A DNA stretch of 36,551 bases from positions 1 through 36,551 of the forward strand of contig NZ_WIPK01000018.1 in assembly GCF_012922555.1 (NCBI RefSeq), given 5' to 3'. Each line of letters begins with the position of its first letter. The first letter of the stretch is position 1. Position numbers and translations under genes: made by a program. Positions 25,807 to 36,487 of the stretch are shown one piece after another. Source of the DNA: Paraclostridium dentum. GTDB lineage: Bacteria > Bacillota > Clostridia > Peptostreptococcales > Peptostreptococcaceae. Below the pieces are notes generated by a model. The model was not told where the DNA came from and ran no database searches. It was given only the letters and a program-made list of their open reading frames with translations.

Positions 25807-27135
25807 ATGGATATAGTTTCTTTATGGGAAAAAACTCTACAGCTTATAAAAGGCGAGTTATCACCCCCAAGTTTTAATGCTTTCTTTAAGCAAATAAAAC
25901 CATTACAAATACAATCAAATACTTTAATATTATTAGTTCCAAATGATTTTACAAAAGGAATACTTGAAGATAGATATTTAAATCTAATAGAAAGCTCTGT
26001 AAATCAACTTTCATTAAAAAAACATAATATCAAATTTGTTTTAAGCGAAAATGAAGTAAAAGGTTTAGATAAAGACCAACAACTAGATGATGATAAACAG
26101 ATAAGAAAAAAATATCCAAATCTAAATCCTAAATATACTTTTGACACATTTGTTATTGGAAATAGTAACCGTTTTGCTCATGCAGCTTGTGTTGCTGTAG
26201 CTGAAGCTCCTGCAAGAGCTTACAATCCATTATTTTTATACGGTGGCGTTGGACTTGGAAAAACACATCTTATGCACGCAATCGGGCATCATATAATGGA
26301 ACAAAAAAAAGATCCAAAGGTAGTTTACGTATCATCTGAAAAATTTACAAACGAGCTTATAAACTCAATTAAAGATGATAGAAATGAAGAATTTAGAAAT
26401 AAATATAGAAATGTAGATGTCCTTTTAATAGATGATATTCAATTTATTGCAGGAAAAGAAAGAACTCAAGAAGAGTTTTTCCATACATTTAACTCATTAC
26501 ATGAAGCAAACAAACAAATAATAATATCTAGTGATAGACCTCCTAAAGAAATACCTACTTTAGAAGATAGACTTCGTTCAAGATTTGAAATGGGGCTTAT
26601 AACTGATATTCAAGCTCCAGATTTTGAAACTAGAATGGCTATATTAAGAAAAAAAGCTCAAATGGAAGATATAGATGTTCCTAATGAAGTTACAGTATAC
26701 ATAGCAAAAAATATTAAATCGAATATAAGAGAATTAGAAGGCGCGCTTACTAGAGTTGTTGCTTATAGTTCCCTTACTAATAGAACTATATCTTTTGAAT
26801 TAGCTTCTGAAGCTTTAAAAGACATCATTACTACTTCTAAACATGAAGAAATTACAGTAAATAGGATAAAAGAAAAAGTTTCTTCTGTATTTTCTTTAAA
26901 AATGGAAGACTTTAATTCTAAAAAGAGAACTAGATCTATTTCTTACCCTAGACAAGTTGCAATGTACTTATCAAGAGAGCTTACCGATTTATCTTTACCT
27001 AAAATAGGTGAAGAATTTGGAGGAAGAGATCATACTACTGTAATACACGCTCATGATAAAATTTCTAAGGATATTGAGAATAACGAAGATTTTAAAGAAA
27101 AAGTAAACAAAATAATACTAGATTTAAAGGGTTAA
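25807..27135 (+). CDS. dnaA: Chromosomal replication initiator protein DnaA
   Basis: This AAA+ protein binds DnaA boxes and opens oriC. The 442-aa protein has domain I at 1-75 ([23 protein letters not shown]) and a short linker to about 108. The AAA+ domain has Walker A GGVGLGKT (146-153), Walker [10 protein letters not shown] (205-213) and the sensor/arginine segment [12 protein letters not shown]. The DNA-binding domain IV ends with the signature [15 protein letters not shown]. The ribosome site CGGAGGT is at 25794-25800. It is flanked by box clusters on both sides and ends in a hairpin at 27228-27264. Confidence 0.98.
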   Translation: MDIVSLWEKTLQLIKGELSPPSFNAFFKQIKPLQIQSNTLILLVPNDFTKGILEDRYLNLIESSVNQLSLKKHNIKFVLSENEVKGLDKDQQLDDDKQIRKKYPNLNPKYTFDTFVIGNSNRFAHAACVAVAEAPARAYNPLFLYGGVGLGKTHLMHAIGHHIMEQKKDPKVVYVSSEKFTNELINSIKDDRNEEFRNKYRNVDVLLIDDIQFIAGKERTQEEFFHTFNSLHEANKQIIISSDRPPKEIPTLEDRLRSRFEMGLITDIQAPDFETRMAILRKKAQMEDIDVPNEVTVYIAKNIKSNIRELEGALTRVVAYSSLTNRTISFELASEALKDIITTSKHEEITVNRIKEKVSSVFSLKMEDFNSKKRTRSISYPRQVAMYLSRELTDLSLPKIGEEFGGRDHTTVIHAHDKISKDIENNEDFKEKVNKIILDLKG

Positions 27136-27227
27136 CTTATAAACATTTGCATGTGGATATCACGTTAATTAAATGTGCATATTTTTTTTCTAATAAAATA
27201 TATACAATTTATTCTACAAAAACACAC

Positions 27228-27264
27228 AAAGATATTAACATTTTTTACACATGTTGATATCTTT
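27228..27264 (+). terminator. Hairpin behind dnaA, probable terminator
   Basis: AAAGATATTAACAT (27228-27241), a 9-nt loop and ATGTTGATATCTTT (27251-27264) form a 14-bp stem with one U-G pair, followed by GTATTTATTTT. The right arm contains a DnaA-box-like TGTTGATAT. Confidence 0.6.
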
Positions 27265-27308
27265 GTATTTATTTTGATTGAGATACTTATCCACATTATA
27301 CACAGCAC

Positions 27309-27326
27309 CTACTATTATTACTACTA
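27309..27326 (+). promoter_or_regulatory. DnaA-trio element
   Basis: Six uninterrupted trinucleotides CTA CTA TTA TTA CTA CTA run from 27309 to 27326, four nt after the abutting DnaA boxes at 27287-27304. DnaA-trios guide DnaA filaments onto single strand at the start of unwinding. The spacing and sequence fit the known element. Confidence 0.85.
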
Positions 27327-27366
27327 TTTTTTCTTATTTATTTTTATATAAAACAAGCCAAGGAGG

Positions 27367-27375
27367 TTATCCACA
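27367..27375 (+). promoter_or_regulatory. Perfect DnaA box between dnaN Shine-Dalgarno and start codon
   Basis: AAGGAGG (27360-27366) is followed directly by TTATCCACA (27367-27375) and then the dnaN ATG at 27376. The box is therefore the whole ribosome-site spacer. Confidence 0.85.
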
Positions 27376-28485
27376 ATGAAGATAATTTGTAATCAAAAAA
27401 TACTAGCTCATAAAATAAGCATTGTTCAAAAAGCTATTAATGGAAAAACAACTTTAGAACTTTTAAAAGGGATATTATTAACAGCTAAAGAAGGAACTTT
27501 AAATTTAACAGGATATGATTTAGAAATAGGAATAGACACTCATATACAAGCTGAAATAGTAGAAGAAGGGGAAATAGTAATAAATGCTCGTTTATTTGGA
27601 GATATAATAAGAAAATTACCAGATACTTTTGTTGAAATAGAAACAGATTCTGATAACAATGTATACATAAATTGTTTAAACTCAAGATTTAAAATAAAAG
27701 GGGATTCAGCTGTTGAATATCCAAGATTACCAGATGTAAACGAAAATGACTTATACAATATTCCTCAAGATTTACTAAAAAATATGATAAAACAAACAGT
27801 TTTTGCAATATCTCAAGATCAAACAAAACCAATATTAATGGGAGAGTTACTAGAAATTGTTGGTGGAAATATAAGCTTGGTTGCAATAGATGGTTATAGA
27901 TTAGCTGTAAGATCTAGTGAAATTGATAATATGAGTAATAATACAAAAGTTATTATCCCTGGAAAAACACTTCATGATGTAAATGGACTACTTTCATCTG
28001 AAGATGATGCTATTCAATTAGGATTTGATGAAAAAAATGCAATATTTATAATCAATGAAACTAAAATTATAACTAGACTGTTAGATGGAGAATTTATAGA
28101 TTATAAAAAACTTCTACCTAGAGAATATGGAGTTAGAGCAAAAGTTAATACAAAAGAATTATTAAATAGTATAGAAAGAGCTTCACTATTATCTCAGTCA
28201 GAGAAAAATAATTTAATAAAATTATCAATAAGAGATAATTCGATAGCAATAACTTCTAATACTGAAAAAGGAAATGTTTATGAAGAGGTTTCTATAGAAC
28301 TAGAAGGAGATTATTTAGACATAGCTTTTAATTCAAGATATTTCTTAGATGCTTTAAAAGTTATAGATAGTGAGGAAATATTTATAGAATTCACTACAAA
28401 TGTAAATCCATGTATAATAAAACCAGTAGATGGAACAAAATATACATACTTATTACTTCCTGTAAGAATATCATCTAATATATAG
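27376..28485 (+). CDS. dnaN: DNA polymerase III beta subunit (sliding clamp)
   Basis: This ring-shaped clamp holds the polymerase on DNA and recruits repair proteins. The 369-aa protein has three clamp domains of about 120 residues each. Typical segments are FGDIIRKLPD near 73-82, YPRLPD near 116-121, the RLLDGEFIDYKKLLP segment near 236-250, and the C-terminal CIIKPVDGTKYTYLLLPVR that forms the partner-binding pocket. The ATG follows AAGGAGG with a DnaA box as spacer. It ends at its own terminator, 28495-28519. Confidence 0.98.
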   Translation: MKIICNQKILAHKISIVQKAINGKTTLELLKGILLTAKEGTLNLTGYDLEIGIDTHIQAEIVEEGEIVINARLFGDIIRKLPDTFVEIETDSDNNVYINCLNSRFKIKGDSAVEYPRLPDVNENDLYNIPQDLLKNMIKQTVFAISQDQTKPILMGELLEIVGGNISLVAIDGYRLAVRSSEIDNMSNNTKVIIPGKTLHDVNGLLSSEDDAIQLGFDEKNAIFIINETKIITRLLDGEFIDYKKLLPREYGVRAKVNTKELLNSIERASLLSQSEKNNLIKLSIRDNSIAITSNTEKGNVYEEVSIELEGDYLDIAFNSRYFLDALKVIDSEEIFIEFTTNVNPCIIKPVDGTKYTYLLLPVRISSNI

Positions 28486-28494
28486 ATTAAAATT

Positions 28495-28519
28495 AAACCC
28501 AACTGAAAAAGTTGGGTTT
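28495..28519 (+). terminator. Terminator of dnaN
   Basis: AAACCCAACT (28495-28504), a GAAAA loop and AGTTGGGTTT (28510-28519) are followed by TTTATG, 10 nt after the dnaN stop codon. Confidence 0.9.
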
Positions 28520-28610
28520 TTATGATATAATATATTTTTGAATATATGTTAAAACTTAAGATAATAAATTAAATTAATATATATTTGCTATAATAAAAGG
28601 AGGAAGAAAA

Positions 28611-28817
28611 ATGATAGAAATCACTATAGATTCTGAATTCATAAAATTAGATCAATTCTTAAAACTAGCTGATATTGCATCTACAGGTGGACATGCTAAA
28701 TTTTTAATTCAAGAAGGTCTAGTAAAGGTTAACGGAGAAATAGAAACTAGAAGAGGAAAAAAATTAAGATCTAATGATATAGTAGAAGTTGAAGGCAATA
28801 CAATAAAAATACTATAA
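28611..28817 (+). CDS. rlbA: S4-domain RNA-binding protein (YaaA/RlbA-like)
   Basis: This 68-aa protein is almost wholly an S4 domain: IKLDQFLKLADIASTGGHAK, then FLIQEGLVKVNGEIETRRGKKLRSNDIVEV. It is the small gene normally found between dnaN and recF in Firmicutes and is thought to act in ribosome assembly. The ribosome site is AAAGGAGGA. It begins about 90 nt after the dnaN terminator, so a promoter in 28520-28600 is likely, though none is clear. Confidence 0.9.
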   Translation: MIEITIDSEFIKLDQFLKLADIASTGGHAKFLIQEGLVKVNGEIETRRGKKLRSNDIVEVEGNTIKIL

Positions 28818-28831
28818 AAGGGGTGCCCTTT

Positions 28832-29950
28832 GTGTATTTAAAAGGCTTAAATTTAATCAATTTTAGAAATTATGAAGCTCTTTATTTAGAGTTTAATCCC
28901 AAAATAAATTTACTTATAGGTAAAAATGGACAAGGAAAAACAAATATTGTAGAAGCAATTTACTTATTATCATTTGGAAAGTCTTTTAGAACAAGTAAAG
29001 ATAAAGAAATGATTAGATTTGATAGTGAAAATTTATATATAGGTGGAAATTTCACAAAATATAACAGAAATAGTCTAATAGAAATTGGAATTGGTAAAAA
29101 TAACAAAAAGGGAATTAAAATTAATAAAATAAGCATAGAAAAAATATATGAATTATTAGGAAATCTAAATGTAGTTATTTTTTCTCCTGAAGATTTAAGG
29201 TTAGTCAAAGAAGGACCTAAAGAAAGAAGGTCTTTTATAGATAAAGAAATAAGTCAAATTATGCCTAAATATTATAATTACCTTACAAATTACAATAAAA
29301 TACTATTTCAGAGAAATAAATTACTAAAAAGTAACTATGTCGACATAAATTTAATAGAGGTTTATGACGAGAGTTTGGCGAAGTATGGTAGTTATATATA
29401 TATTTTAAGAAGAGATTTTATAAAAAAAATTGCATCTATATCAAGTGAAATGCATAAAAATCTTACTAATAATTTAGAAGATTTATCAATAAAGTATAAA
29501 AATCAATTAAATATTAATGATGAAGACACTGTAAACACTGTGTATGAAAGATTTATTGAAAAACTTAAATCTGGACATCAGCATGATATAGAAACTAGAA
29601 CTACTAGATATGGAGTCCATAAAGATGATTTATCAATTTATATAAATGAGCTAGATGTTAGACTATATGGATCCCAAGGTCAACAAAGAACAGCATCTAT
29701 TTCATTAAAGCTTTCAGAAATAGAGTTGATAAAAAACGAGGTAGGAGAGTATCCCATTTTGTTATTGGATGACATTTTCAGTGAATTAGATGAGACTAGA
29801 CAAAAACTTTTAGTTGATAATTTAGATAAAGTTCAAATGTTTATAACGACAGCTGAAGCTTCTCATAAAAAAATATTTAGCACTGAAAATACTACTATTT
29901 TCAACATTGAAAAAGGAAATGTAATTAGTATAGAGAATGGAGGAAACTAG
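28832..29950 (+). CDS. recF: DNA replication and repair protein RecF
   Basis: This SMC-like ATPase loads RecA at gaps with RecO and RecR. The 372-aa protein has Walker A LIGKNGQGKTNIVEA (28-42), signature YGSQGQQRTASISLKLSE near 287-304, and Walker B YPILLLDDIFSELD near 313-326. I choose GTG 28832, 8 nt after AAAAGGGG; the GTG at 28823 overlaps that site. The stop codon directly abuts the gyrB ATG and the gyrB ribosome site lies inside recF, so the two are translationally linked. Confidence 0.96.
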   Translation: MYLKGLNLINFRNYEALYLEFNPKINLLIGKNGQGKTNIVEAIYLLSFGKSFRTSKDKEMIRFDSENLYIGGNFTKYNRNSLIEIGIGKNNKKGIKINKISIEKIYELLGNLNVVIFSPEDLRLVKEGPKERRSFIDKEISQIMPKYYNYLTNYNKILFQRNKLLKSNYVDINLIEVYDESLAKYGSYIYILRRDFIKKIASISSEMHKNLTNNLEDLSIKYKNQLNINDEDTVNTVYERFIEKLKSGHQHDIETRTTRYGVHKDDLSIYINELDVRLYGSQGQQRTASISLKLSEIELIKNEVGEYPILLLDDIFSELDETRQKLLVDNLDKVQMFITTAEASHKKIFSTENTTIFNIEKGNVISIENGGN

Positions 29951-31852
<1,902 letters not shown>

Positions 31853-31870
31853 GAGAGGGGATGAGTGTTA

Positions 31871-34294
31871 ATGGATGAAAATAATAGAATACTCCCTATT
31901 GAAATAGGTCACGAAATGAAAAAATCGTATATTGATTATGCGATGAGTGTTATAGCTGGACGTGCCCTACCAGATGTAAGAGATGGACTTAAACCAGTTC
32001 ATAGAAGAATATTATACTCAATGAGTGAATTAAATTTAACACCAGATAAACCATATAGAAAGTCTGCCCGTATTGTTGGGGACGTTCTAGGTAAGTATCA
32101 CCCACATGGAGATACTGCTGTTTACTTTGCAATGGTAAGAATGGCACAAGATTTCTCTACTAGAGGTCTTTTAGTTGATGGACATGGTAACTTTGGTTCT
32201 GTCGATGGAGATTCACCAGCTGCAATGCGTTATACTGAAGCTAGAATGAGTAAATTAGCTCTTGAATTATTAAGAGATATAGATAAAGAGACAGTAGACT
32301 TTACACCAAACTTTGATGAATCTTTAAAAGAGCCATCAGTTTTACCATCTAGATTCCCTAACCTTTTAGTTAATGGATCTAATGGTATAGCAGTTGGTAT
32401 GGCAACATCTATACCACCTCATAACTTAGGTGAAGTAATTGATGCTACAATACACCTTATAGATAATGAGGATTGCAGTATTGAAGATTTAATTCAATTT
32501 GTACAAGGTCCAGATTTCCCAACTGCTGCAATAATAATGGGTAAAGAAAATATAGCTGAAGCCTACAGAACAGGAAGAGGTAAAGTTAAAGTAAGAGCTA
32601 GAGCATACATAGAAGAGCTAGCTAAAGGAAAGCAACAAATAGTTGTAACTGAAATACCATACCAAGTAAATAAAGCTAAGTTAGTTGAAAAAATAGCTGA
32701 ATTAGTTAAAGATAAGAAGGTTGAAGGAATCTCTGATTTAAGAGATGAGAGTAACAGAGATGGTATGAGAGTAGTTATAGAGCTTAAGAGAGATGCGAAT
32801 GCAAACATAGTTTTAAATAAGCTTTATAAACATTCTCAGATGGAAGATACATTCAGTATAATAATGCTAGCATTAGTAAATGGAGAGCCTAAAGTTTTAA
32901 ATCTAAAACAAGTTTTATATCACTATGTTCAACATCAAAAGGATGTAGTAACTAGAAGAACTCAATTTGATTTAAATAAAGCTGAAGCAAGAGCTCATAT
33001 ACTAGAAGGATTAAGAATTGCATTAGATAACTTAGACGAAGTTATAAAGCTGATAAGAGGATCTAAAACTACTCAAGAAGCTAAGGAAGGTTTAATCAAT
33101 AGGTTTAATCTTTCTGATTTACAAGCTCAAGCAATACTTGATATGAGACTTCAAAGACTTACAGGGCTAGAAAGAGACAAGATAGAATCGGAATATGCAG
33201 AATTACTTAAAAAGATAAATAGATTAAGAGAAATTTTAAGTGATGAAAGACTTCTTATGAATGTTATAAAACAAGAATTAACGATAATAAAAGAAAACTA
33301 CTCAGATGATAGAAGAACTGAAATAAAACATGCTGAAGGCGAAATAGACATGAGAGATCTTATAGAGAATGAGGAAGTAGCAGTAACTCTAACTCATTTT
33401 GGATACATAAAGAGAATGCCTATAGATACATATAAGAGCCAAAACAGAGGTGGAAGAGGTATTTCAGCTCTTACTACAAGAGAAGAAGACTTTATAAAAG
33501 AGTTAATAACTACTCATACACATAGTAGATTATTATTCTTTACAAACAAAGGTAGAGTTTATAGATTAAATGCATATGAAATTCCAGAAGCTAAGAGACA
33601 AGCTAAAGGAACAGCTATAGTTAACTTATTACAGTTAAATAGTGATGAAAAAATTGCTACTATGATATCTATAGACGATAATAGTGAATCAGAATTCTTA
33701 TTATTAGCTACTAAAAAAGGAATAGTTAAAAAGACTAAGCGTGAAGAATTTAAAAATATAAATAAATCAGGTCTAATAGCAATAGGTTTAAGAGAAGATG
33801 ATGAACTTATTGGAGTTAAAGTGACTGATGGTAGTGAAGATGTTATATTAGTTACTCAAGGTGGTATGTCTATAAGATTTAACGAAAATGATATAAGACA
33901 TATGGGAAGAACTGCTATGGGTGTTAAGGGTATAACTTTAAGTAATAGTGATAAAGTTGTATCGATGAACCTTTGCAGTGAAGGAACTGAATTGTTAGTT
34001 GTTAGTGGCAATGGTTTTGGAAAAAGAACATCAATAGAGGAATATAGATCTCAAATAAGAGCAGGTAAAGGTATAAAGACTTATAATATAAACGATAAAA
34101 CAGGCGAGATTGTCGGAGCTCAAATGGTTAATGAAGATGATGAGATGATGATCATAAATTCAAATGGAGTATTAATAAGACTTAGAGTAAATGAAATATC
34201 TTTATTTGGAAGAGTTACTAGTGGTGTTAAGCTAATGAAAACTGATGATGAAGTTAATGTAGTTTCAATTGCAAAGATAGAGATGGAAGAATAG
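31871..34294 (+). CDS. gyrA: DNA gyrase subunit A
   Basis: This is the breakage-reunion subunit of gyrase. I choose ATG 31871 ([13 protein letters not shown], 807 aa), 10 nt after AGAGGGG; a GTG at 31865 is possible but too close. Catalytic Tyr121 is in [10 protein letters not shown]. The quinolone region reads [17 protein letters not shown]: Thr82 at the E. coli Ser83 position and Phe86 where E. coli has Asp87. The C-terminal domain has beta-pinwheel repeats, and the GyrA box QNRGGRGI is near 522-529. The stop lies inside the terminator stem. Confidence 0.97.
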   Translation: MDENNRILPIEIGHEMKKSYIDYAMSVIAGRALPDVRDGLKPVHRRILYSMSELNLTPDKPYRKSARIVGDVLGKYHPHGDTAVYFAMVRMAQDFSTRGLLVDGHGNFGSVDGDSPAAMRYTEARMSKLALELLRDIDKETVDFTPNFDESLKEPSVLPSRFPNLLVNGSNGIAVGMATSIPPHNLGEVIDATIHLIDNEDCSIEDLIQFVQGPDFPTAAIIMGKENIAEAYRTGRGKVKVRARAYIEELAKGKQQIVVTEIPYQVNKAKLVEKIAELVKDKKVEGISDLRDESNRDGMRVVIELKRDANANIVLNKLYKHSQMEDTFSIIMLALVNGEPKVLNLKQVLYHYVQHQKDVVTRRTQFDLNKAEARAHILEGLRIALDNLDEVIKLIRGSKTTQEAKEGLINRFNLSDLQAQAILDMRLQRLTGLERDKIESEYAELLKKINRLREILSDERLLMNVIKQELTIIKENYSDDRRTEIKHAEGEIDMRDLIENEEVAVTLTHFGYIKRMPIDTYKSQNRGGRGISALTTREEDFIKELITTHTHSRLLFFTNKGRVYRLNAYEIPEAKRQAKGTAIVNLLQLNSDEKIATMISIDDNSESEFLLLATKKGIVKKTKREEFKNINKSGLIAIGLREDDELIGVKVTDGSEDVILVTQGGMSIRFNENDIRHMGRTAMGVKGITLSNSDKVVSMNLCSEGTELLVVSGNGFGKRTSIEEYRSQIRAGKGIKTYNINDKTGEIVGAQMVNEDDEMMIINSNGVLIRLRVNEISLFGRVTSGVKLMKTDDEVNVVSIAKIEMEE

Positions 34295-34317
34295 GGTATA
34301 CAAACCCTATTCTTTTT
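34289..34317 (+). terminator. Terminator of gyrA
   Basis: GAATAGGGT (34289-34297), a 6-nt loop and ACCCTATTC (34304-34312) are followed by TTTTT. The gyrA stop codon TAG is within the left arm. Confidence 0.9.
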
Positions 34318-34369
34318 GCATAATTATATATATAATATTTATATAAAGTAAGAAAGGAGTATTAATATT

Positions 34370-34651
34370 ATGAGTAAAAACAAGGGAAAAGTTTTTTTAC
34401 TAGGATCGATAATAGGATTTTTACTTGGTATATTCTTAGCACCTAAAAAAGGTTCTGAGTTAAGAAAAGAAGCTAAGGATAAAATGGAAGAAATAAAAGA
34501 AAATCCTAGAGAAGTTTTAGATGGAACGATTCAAACTGTAAAAGACAAGATTACAACTATAGTTGACGATTGTGATGTTAACGATATAAACATAGTTGAA
34601 GATGAAATAATAATAAGCAAGACTTTTGAAGATGAGGGAGATAATGTATAA
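34370..34651 (+). CDS. YtxH-like membrane-anchored protein
   Basis: This 93-aa protein has an N-terminal membrane helix (GKVFLLGSIIGFLLGIFLAP, about 6-25) with the typical YtxH ending APKKGSELRKEAKDK. A charged amphipathic helix and an acidic tail follow. The family occurs with general-stress genes. It is joined to the next gene by a TAATG overlap, and that gene looks like the YtxG/DUF948 partner. Ribosome site AAAGGAG. A TATAAT lies at 34331-34336 but no clear -35 is seen. Confidence 0.8.
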   Translation: MSKNKGKVFLLGSIIGFLLGIFLAPKKGSELRKEAKDKMEEIKENPREVLDGTIQTVKDKITTIVDDCDVNDINIVEDEIIISKTFEDEGDNV

Positions 34652-34908
34652 TGGATGCAGTAGGATGGCAGATAGGAGCTATTTTATTTGGTGTGTCAGT
34701 ACTAATAATTGCTATATACCTAGCAAAGCTAATAAATAGTACAACTAAAGTTGTTGAAAAAGCATACAAGATAGTAGATTATAACGAAAGACATATACAT
34801 GACACTATAGAAAATGTTGCAGCAATTACAAAAAGTACAGAAGATATTGTTAGTTTAGCTAGTGGTGTAACTAATATAACTAAAGCATTTAGATTTTTTA
34901 AAAAGTAA
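34651..34908 (+). CDS. Small membrane protein, DUF948/YtxG-like
   Basis: This 85-aa protein has one N-terminal membrane helix (GAILFGVSVLIIAIYLAKLI, about 9-28) followed by a helical, coiled-coil-like part (VEKAYKIVDYNERHIHDTIENVAAITKSTEDIV). This resembles DUF948 proteins that pair with YtxH in Bacillus. Its ATG overlaps the stop codon of the YtxH-like gene. Fifteen bases later the RsbV gene begins, so the four-to-five gene run is probably one stress-linked operon. Confidence 0.65.
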   Translation: MDAVGWQIGAILFGVSVLIIAIYLAKLINSTTKVVEKAYKIVDYNERHIHDTIENVAAITKSTEDIVSLASGVTNITKAFRFFKK

Positions 34909-34923
34909 TAAGGAGGTAGTACG

Positions 34924-35235
34924 ATGTCTGTAAATATAGAGTCGAAACTAGATAATAATTTTTGGAATGTAGATATAAATGGAGAGTTAGATGTAGCTGG
35001 AGCTGATAAAGTAAAAACACATTTAAACAGCTTAATAGAAGAACAACCAGTAGACATAAAAATGGATTTTACTAATCTAGAATACATAGATTCAACAGGA
35101 TTAGGAGCATTAATAGGAGTATTAAAAAGATTAAAAGTTAATGATAAGGATATATATGTATTAAATGCTAGAAAAAATGTTAAGAAAATTTTCAGTATAA
35201 CAGGTCTAGACAAAATATTTAAAGTGGAGGGATAA
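34924..35235 (+). CDS. rsbV: Anti-sigma factor antagonist RsbV (STAS domain)
   Basis: This 103-aa STAS protein binds the anti-sigma kinase and so frees sigma-B when unphosphorylated. The phosphorylatable Ser57 is in EYIDSTGLGALIG. The whole chain is one STAS domain, ending in GLDKIFKV. Ribosome site AAGGAGGTAGT. It is the first gene of the regulatory trio and leads into rsbW after 3 bases. No RsbU-type phosphatase is present in the window. Confidence 0.92.
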   Translation: MSVNIESKLDNNFWNVDINGELDVAGADKVKTHLNSLIEEQPVDIKMDFTNLEYIDSTGLGALIGVLKRLKVNDKDIYVLNARKNVKKIFSITGLDKIFKVEG

Positions 35236-35238
35236 GTT

Positions 35239-35646
35239 TTGGATTTAGAAACTATAAAAATGGAAGTTACATCTAATCCAGAATATGTAAGCATTATAAG
35301 ATTAACAGTTTCTGGAATAGCAAATAAAATTGGATTTTCTTTAGATGATATCGAAGATATAAAAGTAGCAGTATCAGAAGCATGTACAAATGCTATAAAG
35401 CATAGTTTAGATGATAAATTTTTAGTTCAATTTTCTGTATTAGAAAATGGATTAACAATAGAAGTAGAGGACAAAGGAACAGGATATGATGTAGAATCTC
35501 TACAAGAGCCAGATTTAACAAACCCAAAAGAAAGCGGATTAGGCTTATTCATAATAAAGACATTAATGGACGAGGTAAGTACTATATCTAATAGCGATGT
35601 TGGGACTAGAGTTAAAATGACTAAATATTTAGGAGTTGGTATTTAA
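35239..35646 (+). CDS. rsbW: Anti-sigma factor serine kinase RsbW
   Basis: This 135-aa GHKL-type serine kinase holds sigma-B inactive and phosphorylates RsbV. The N box is VSEACTNAIKHS (45-56) with Glu47 and Asn51, G1 is VEDKGTGYD near 78-86 and G2 is ESGLGLFII near 99-107. The start is TTG at 35239 with GGAGGGA upstream. Its stop overlaps the ATG of the sigma gene (TAATG), which keeps kinase and sigma in ratio. Confidence 0.92.
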   Translation: MDLETIKMEVTSNPEYVSIIRLTVSGIANKIGFSLDDIEDIKVAVSEACTNAIKHSLDDKFLVQFSVLENGLTIEVEDKGTGYDVESLQEPDLTNPKESGLGLFIIKTLMDEVSTISNSDVGTRVKMTKYLGVGI

Positions 35647-36419
35647 TGAAGAATGTAGCTAATGCTACAAGCTATATGGATATGGAAACCAAAGAGCTGT
35701 TTAAAATATATAGCAATGACAAAAACGTAGAAATAAGAAATATTCTGATAGAGAGACATATGTATTTAGCTAATATACTAGCTAAAAAATATATTAATAA
35801 AGGTGTTGAATTTGATGATATTTTTCAAGTTGCATCTTTAGCTTTAATATATGCAATAGATAGATATGATATTGAAAAAGGATATGAATTTTCAAGTTTT
35901 GCAACACCTACTATAATAGGGGAAATTAAGAAATATTTTAGAGATAAAGTTTGGACAGTAAAAGTACCAAGAAGAATTCAAGAATTAAGCAAAAAGATAA
36001 GTGAAGCTAAGTTATTCTTAGAGCAAAAGAATAAACAAAGTCCAAAAGCTATTGATATAGCAAATTACTTAGACTGTACAGAAGAAGAAGTACTAGAGGC
36101 TATAGAAGCATCATATGGATATCAACCTATGTCTTTAGATGCATCTAGTAATGATGATTCAGATGATAAGGAAATAACATTAAAAGATAAAGTTGGACAA
36201 GAAGAAAATAGTTTTGGAAATATAGAAAATATGGACTTTATTAATAAGTTTATAGAATCTCTAAATGAATTAGAGGTTAAGATATTTAAAGATAGATTCT
36301 TCTTGGATAAAACACAATCAATTATAGCAAAAGAGTTGGAAATATCACAAATGACAGTATCAAGACTAGAAAGAAAAATCATAGAAAAGTTAAAGAAAGA
36401 ATATGAGAAAAACTCATAA
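35646..36419 (+). CDS. sigB: RNA polymerase sigma factor of the SigB/SigF group
   Basis: This 257-aa alternative sigma factor for general stress belongs to the SigB/F/G branch. Region 2 has HMYLANILAKKYINKGVEFDDIFQVASLALIYAIDRYD and GYEFSSFATPTIIGEIKKYFRD, region 3 begins at KVPRRIQEL, and region 4 has the helix-turn-helix TQSIIAKELEISQMTVSRLERK at 224-245. Upstream rsbV-rsbW point to sigma-B rather than a sporulation sigma. No SigB-type promoter ahead of the operon is convincing. An rRNA promoter follows after 33 nt, with no terminator seen. Confidence 0.9.
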   Translation: MKNVANATSYMDMETKELFKIYSNDKNVEIRNILIERHMYLANILAKKYINKGVEFDDIFQVASLALIYAIDRYDIEKGYEFSSFATPTIIGEIKKYFRDKVWTVKVPRRIQELSKKISEAKLFLEQKNKQSPKAIDIANYLDCTEEEVLEAIEASYGYQPMSLDASSNDDSDDKEITLKDKVGQEENSFGNIENMDFINKFIESLNELEVKIFKDRFFLDKTQSIIAKELEISQMTVSRLERKIIEKLKKEYEKNS

Positions 36420-36452
36420 AAATAAAAAATAAAATAAAATTTTAAAAAACTG

Positions 36453-36481
36453 TTGACTTACTGTTTAATTCATAGTATAGT
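36453..36481 (+). promoter_or_regulatory. rRNA operon promoter
   Basis: TTGACT (36453-36458), a 17-nt spacer and TATAGT (36476-36481) form a strong promoter aimed out of the right edge. The sequence after it has the look of a 16S leader. Confidence 0.85.
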
Positions 36482-36487
36482 ATTACT

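Larger units (their letters stand above)
27152..27355. other. oriC downstream subregion with unwinding element
   Basis: Boxes between dnaA and dnaN are TGTGGATAT 27152-27160 (reverse), TGTTGATAT 27252-27260 (reverse), a perfect TTATCCACA 27287-27295 and, directly abutting, TTATACACA 27296-27304. They are followed by a short G+C-containing gap, the DnaA-trio (27309-27326) and an A+T-only-like stretch to 27355. This order (box, trio, A+T tract) is the basal unwinding system known from Bacillus, so melting should start just right of 27326. Confidence 0.9.

Noticed and set aside
34294-34300. GGGTATA as a sigma-B -10 element for the YtxH-rsbVW-sigB operon.
   Set aside because: It is part of the gyrA terminator stem and no suitable -35 lies at 13-17 nt upstream.
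34779-35294. 171-aa minus-strand open frame.
   Set aside because: It is the antisense of the DUF948-like and rsbV genes, has no ribosome site and an improbable composition.
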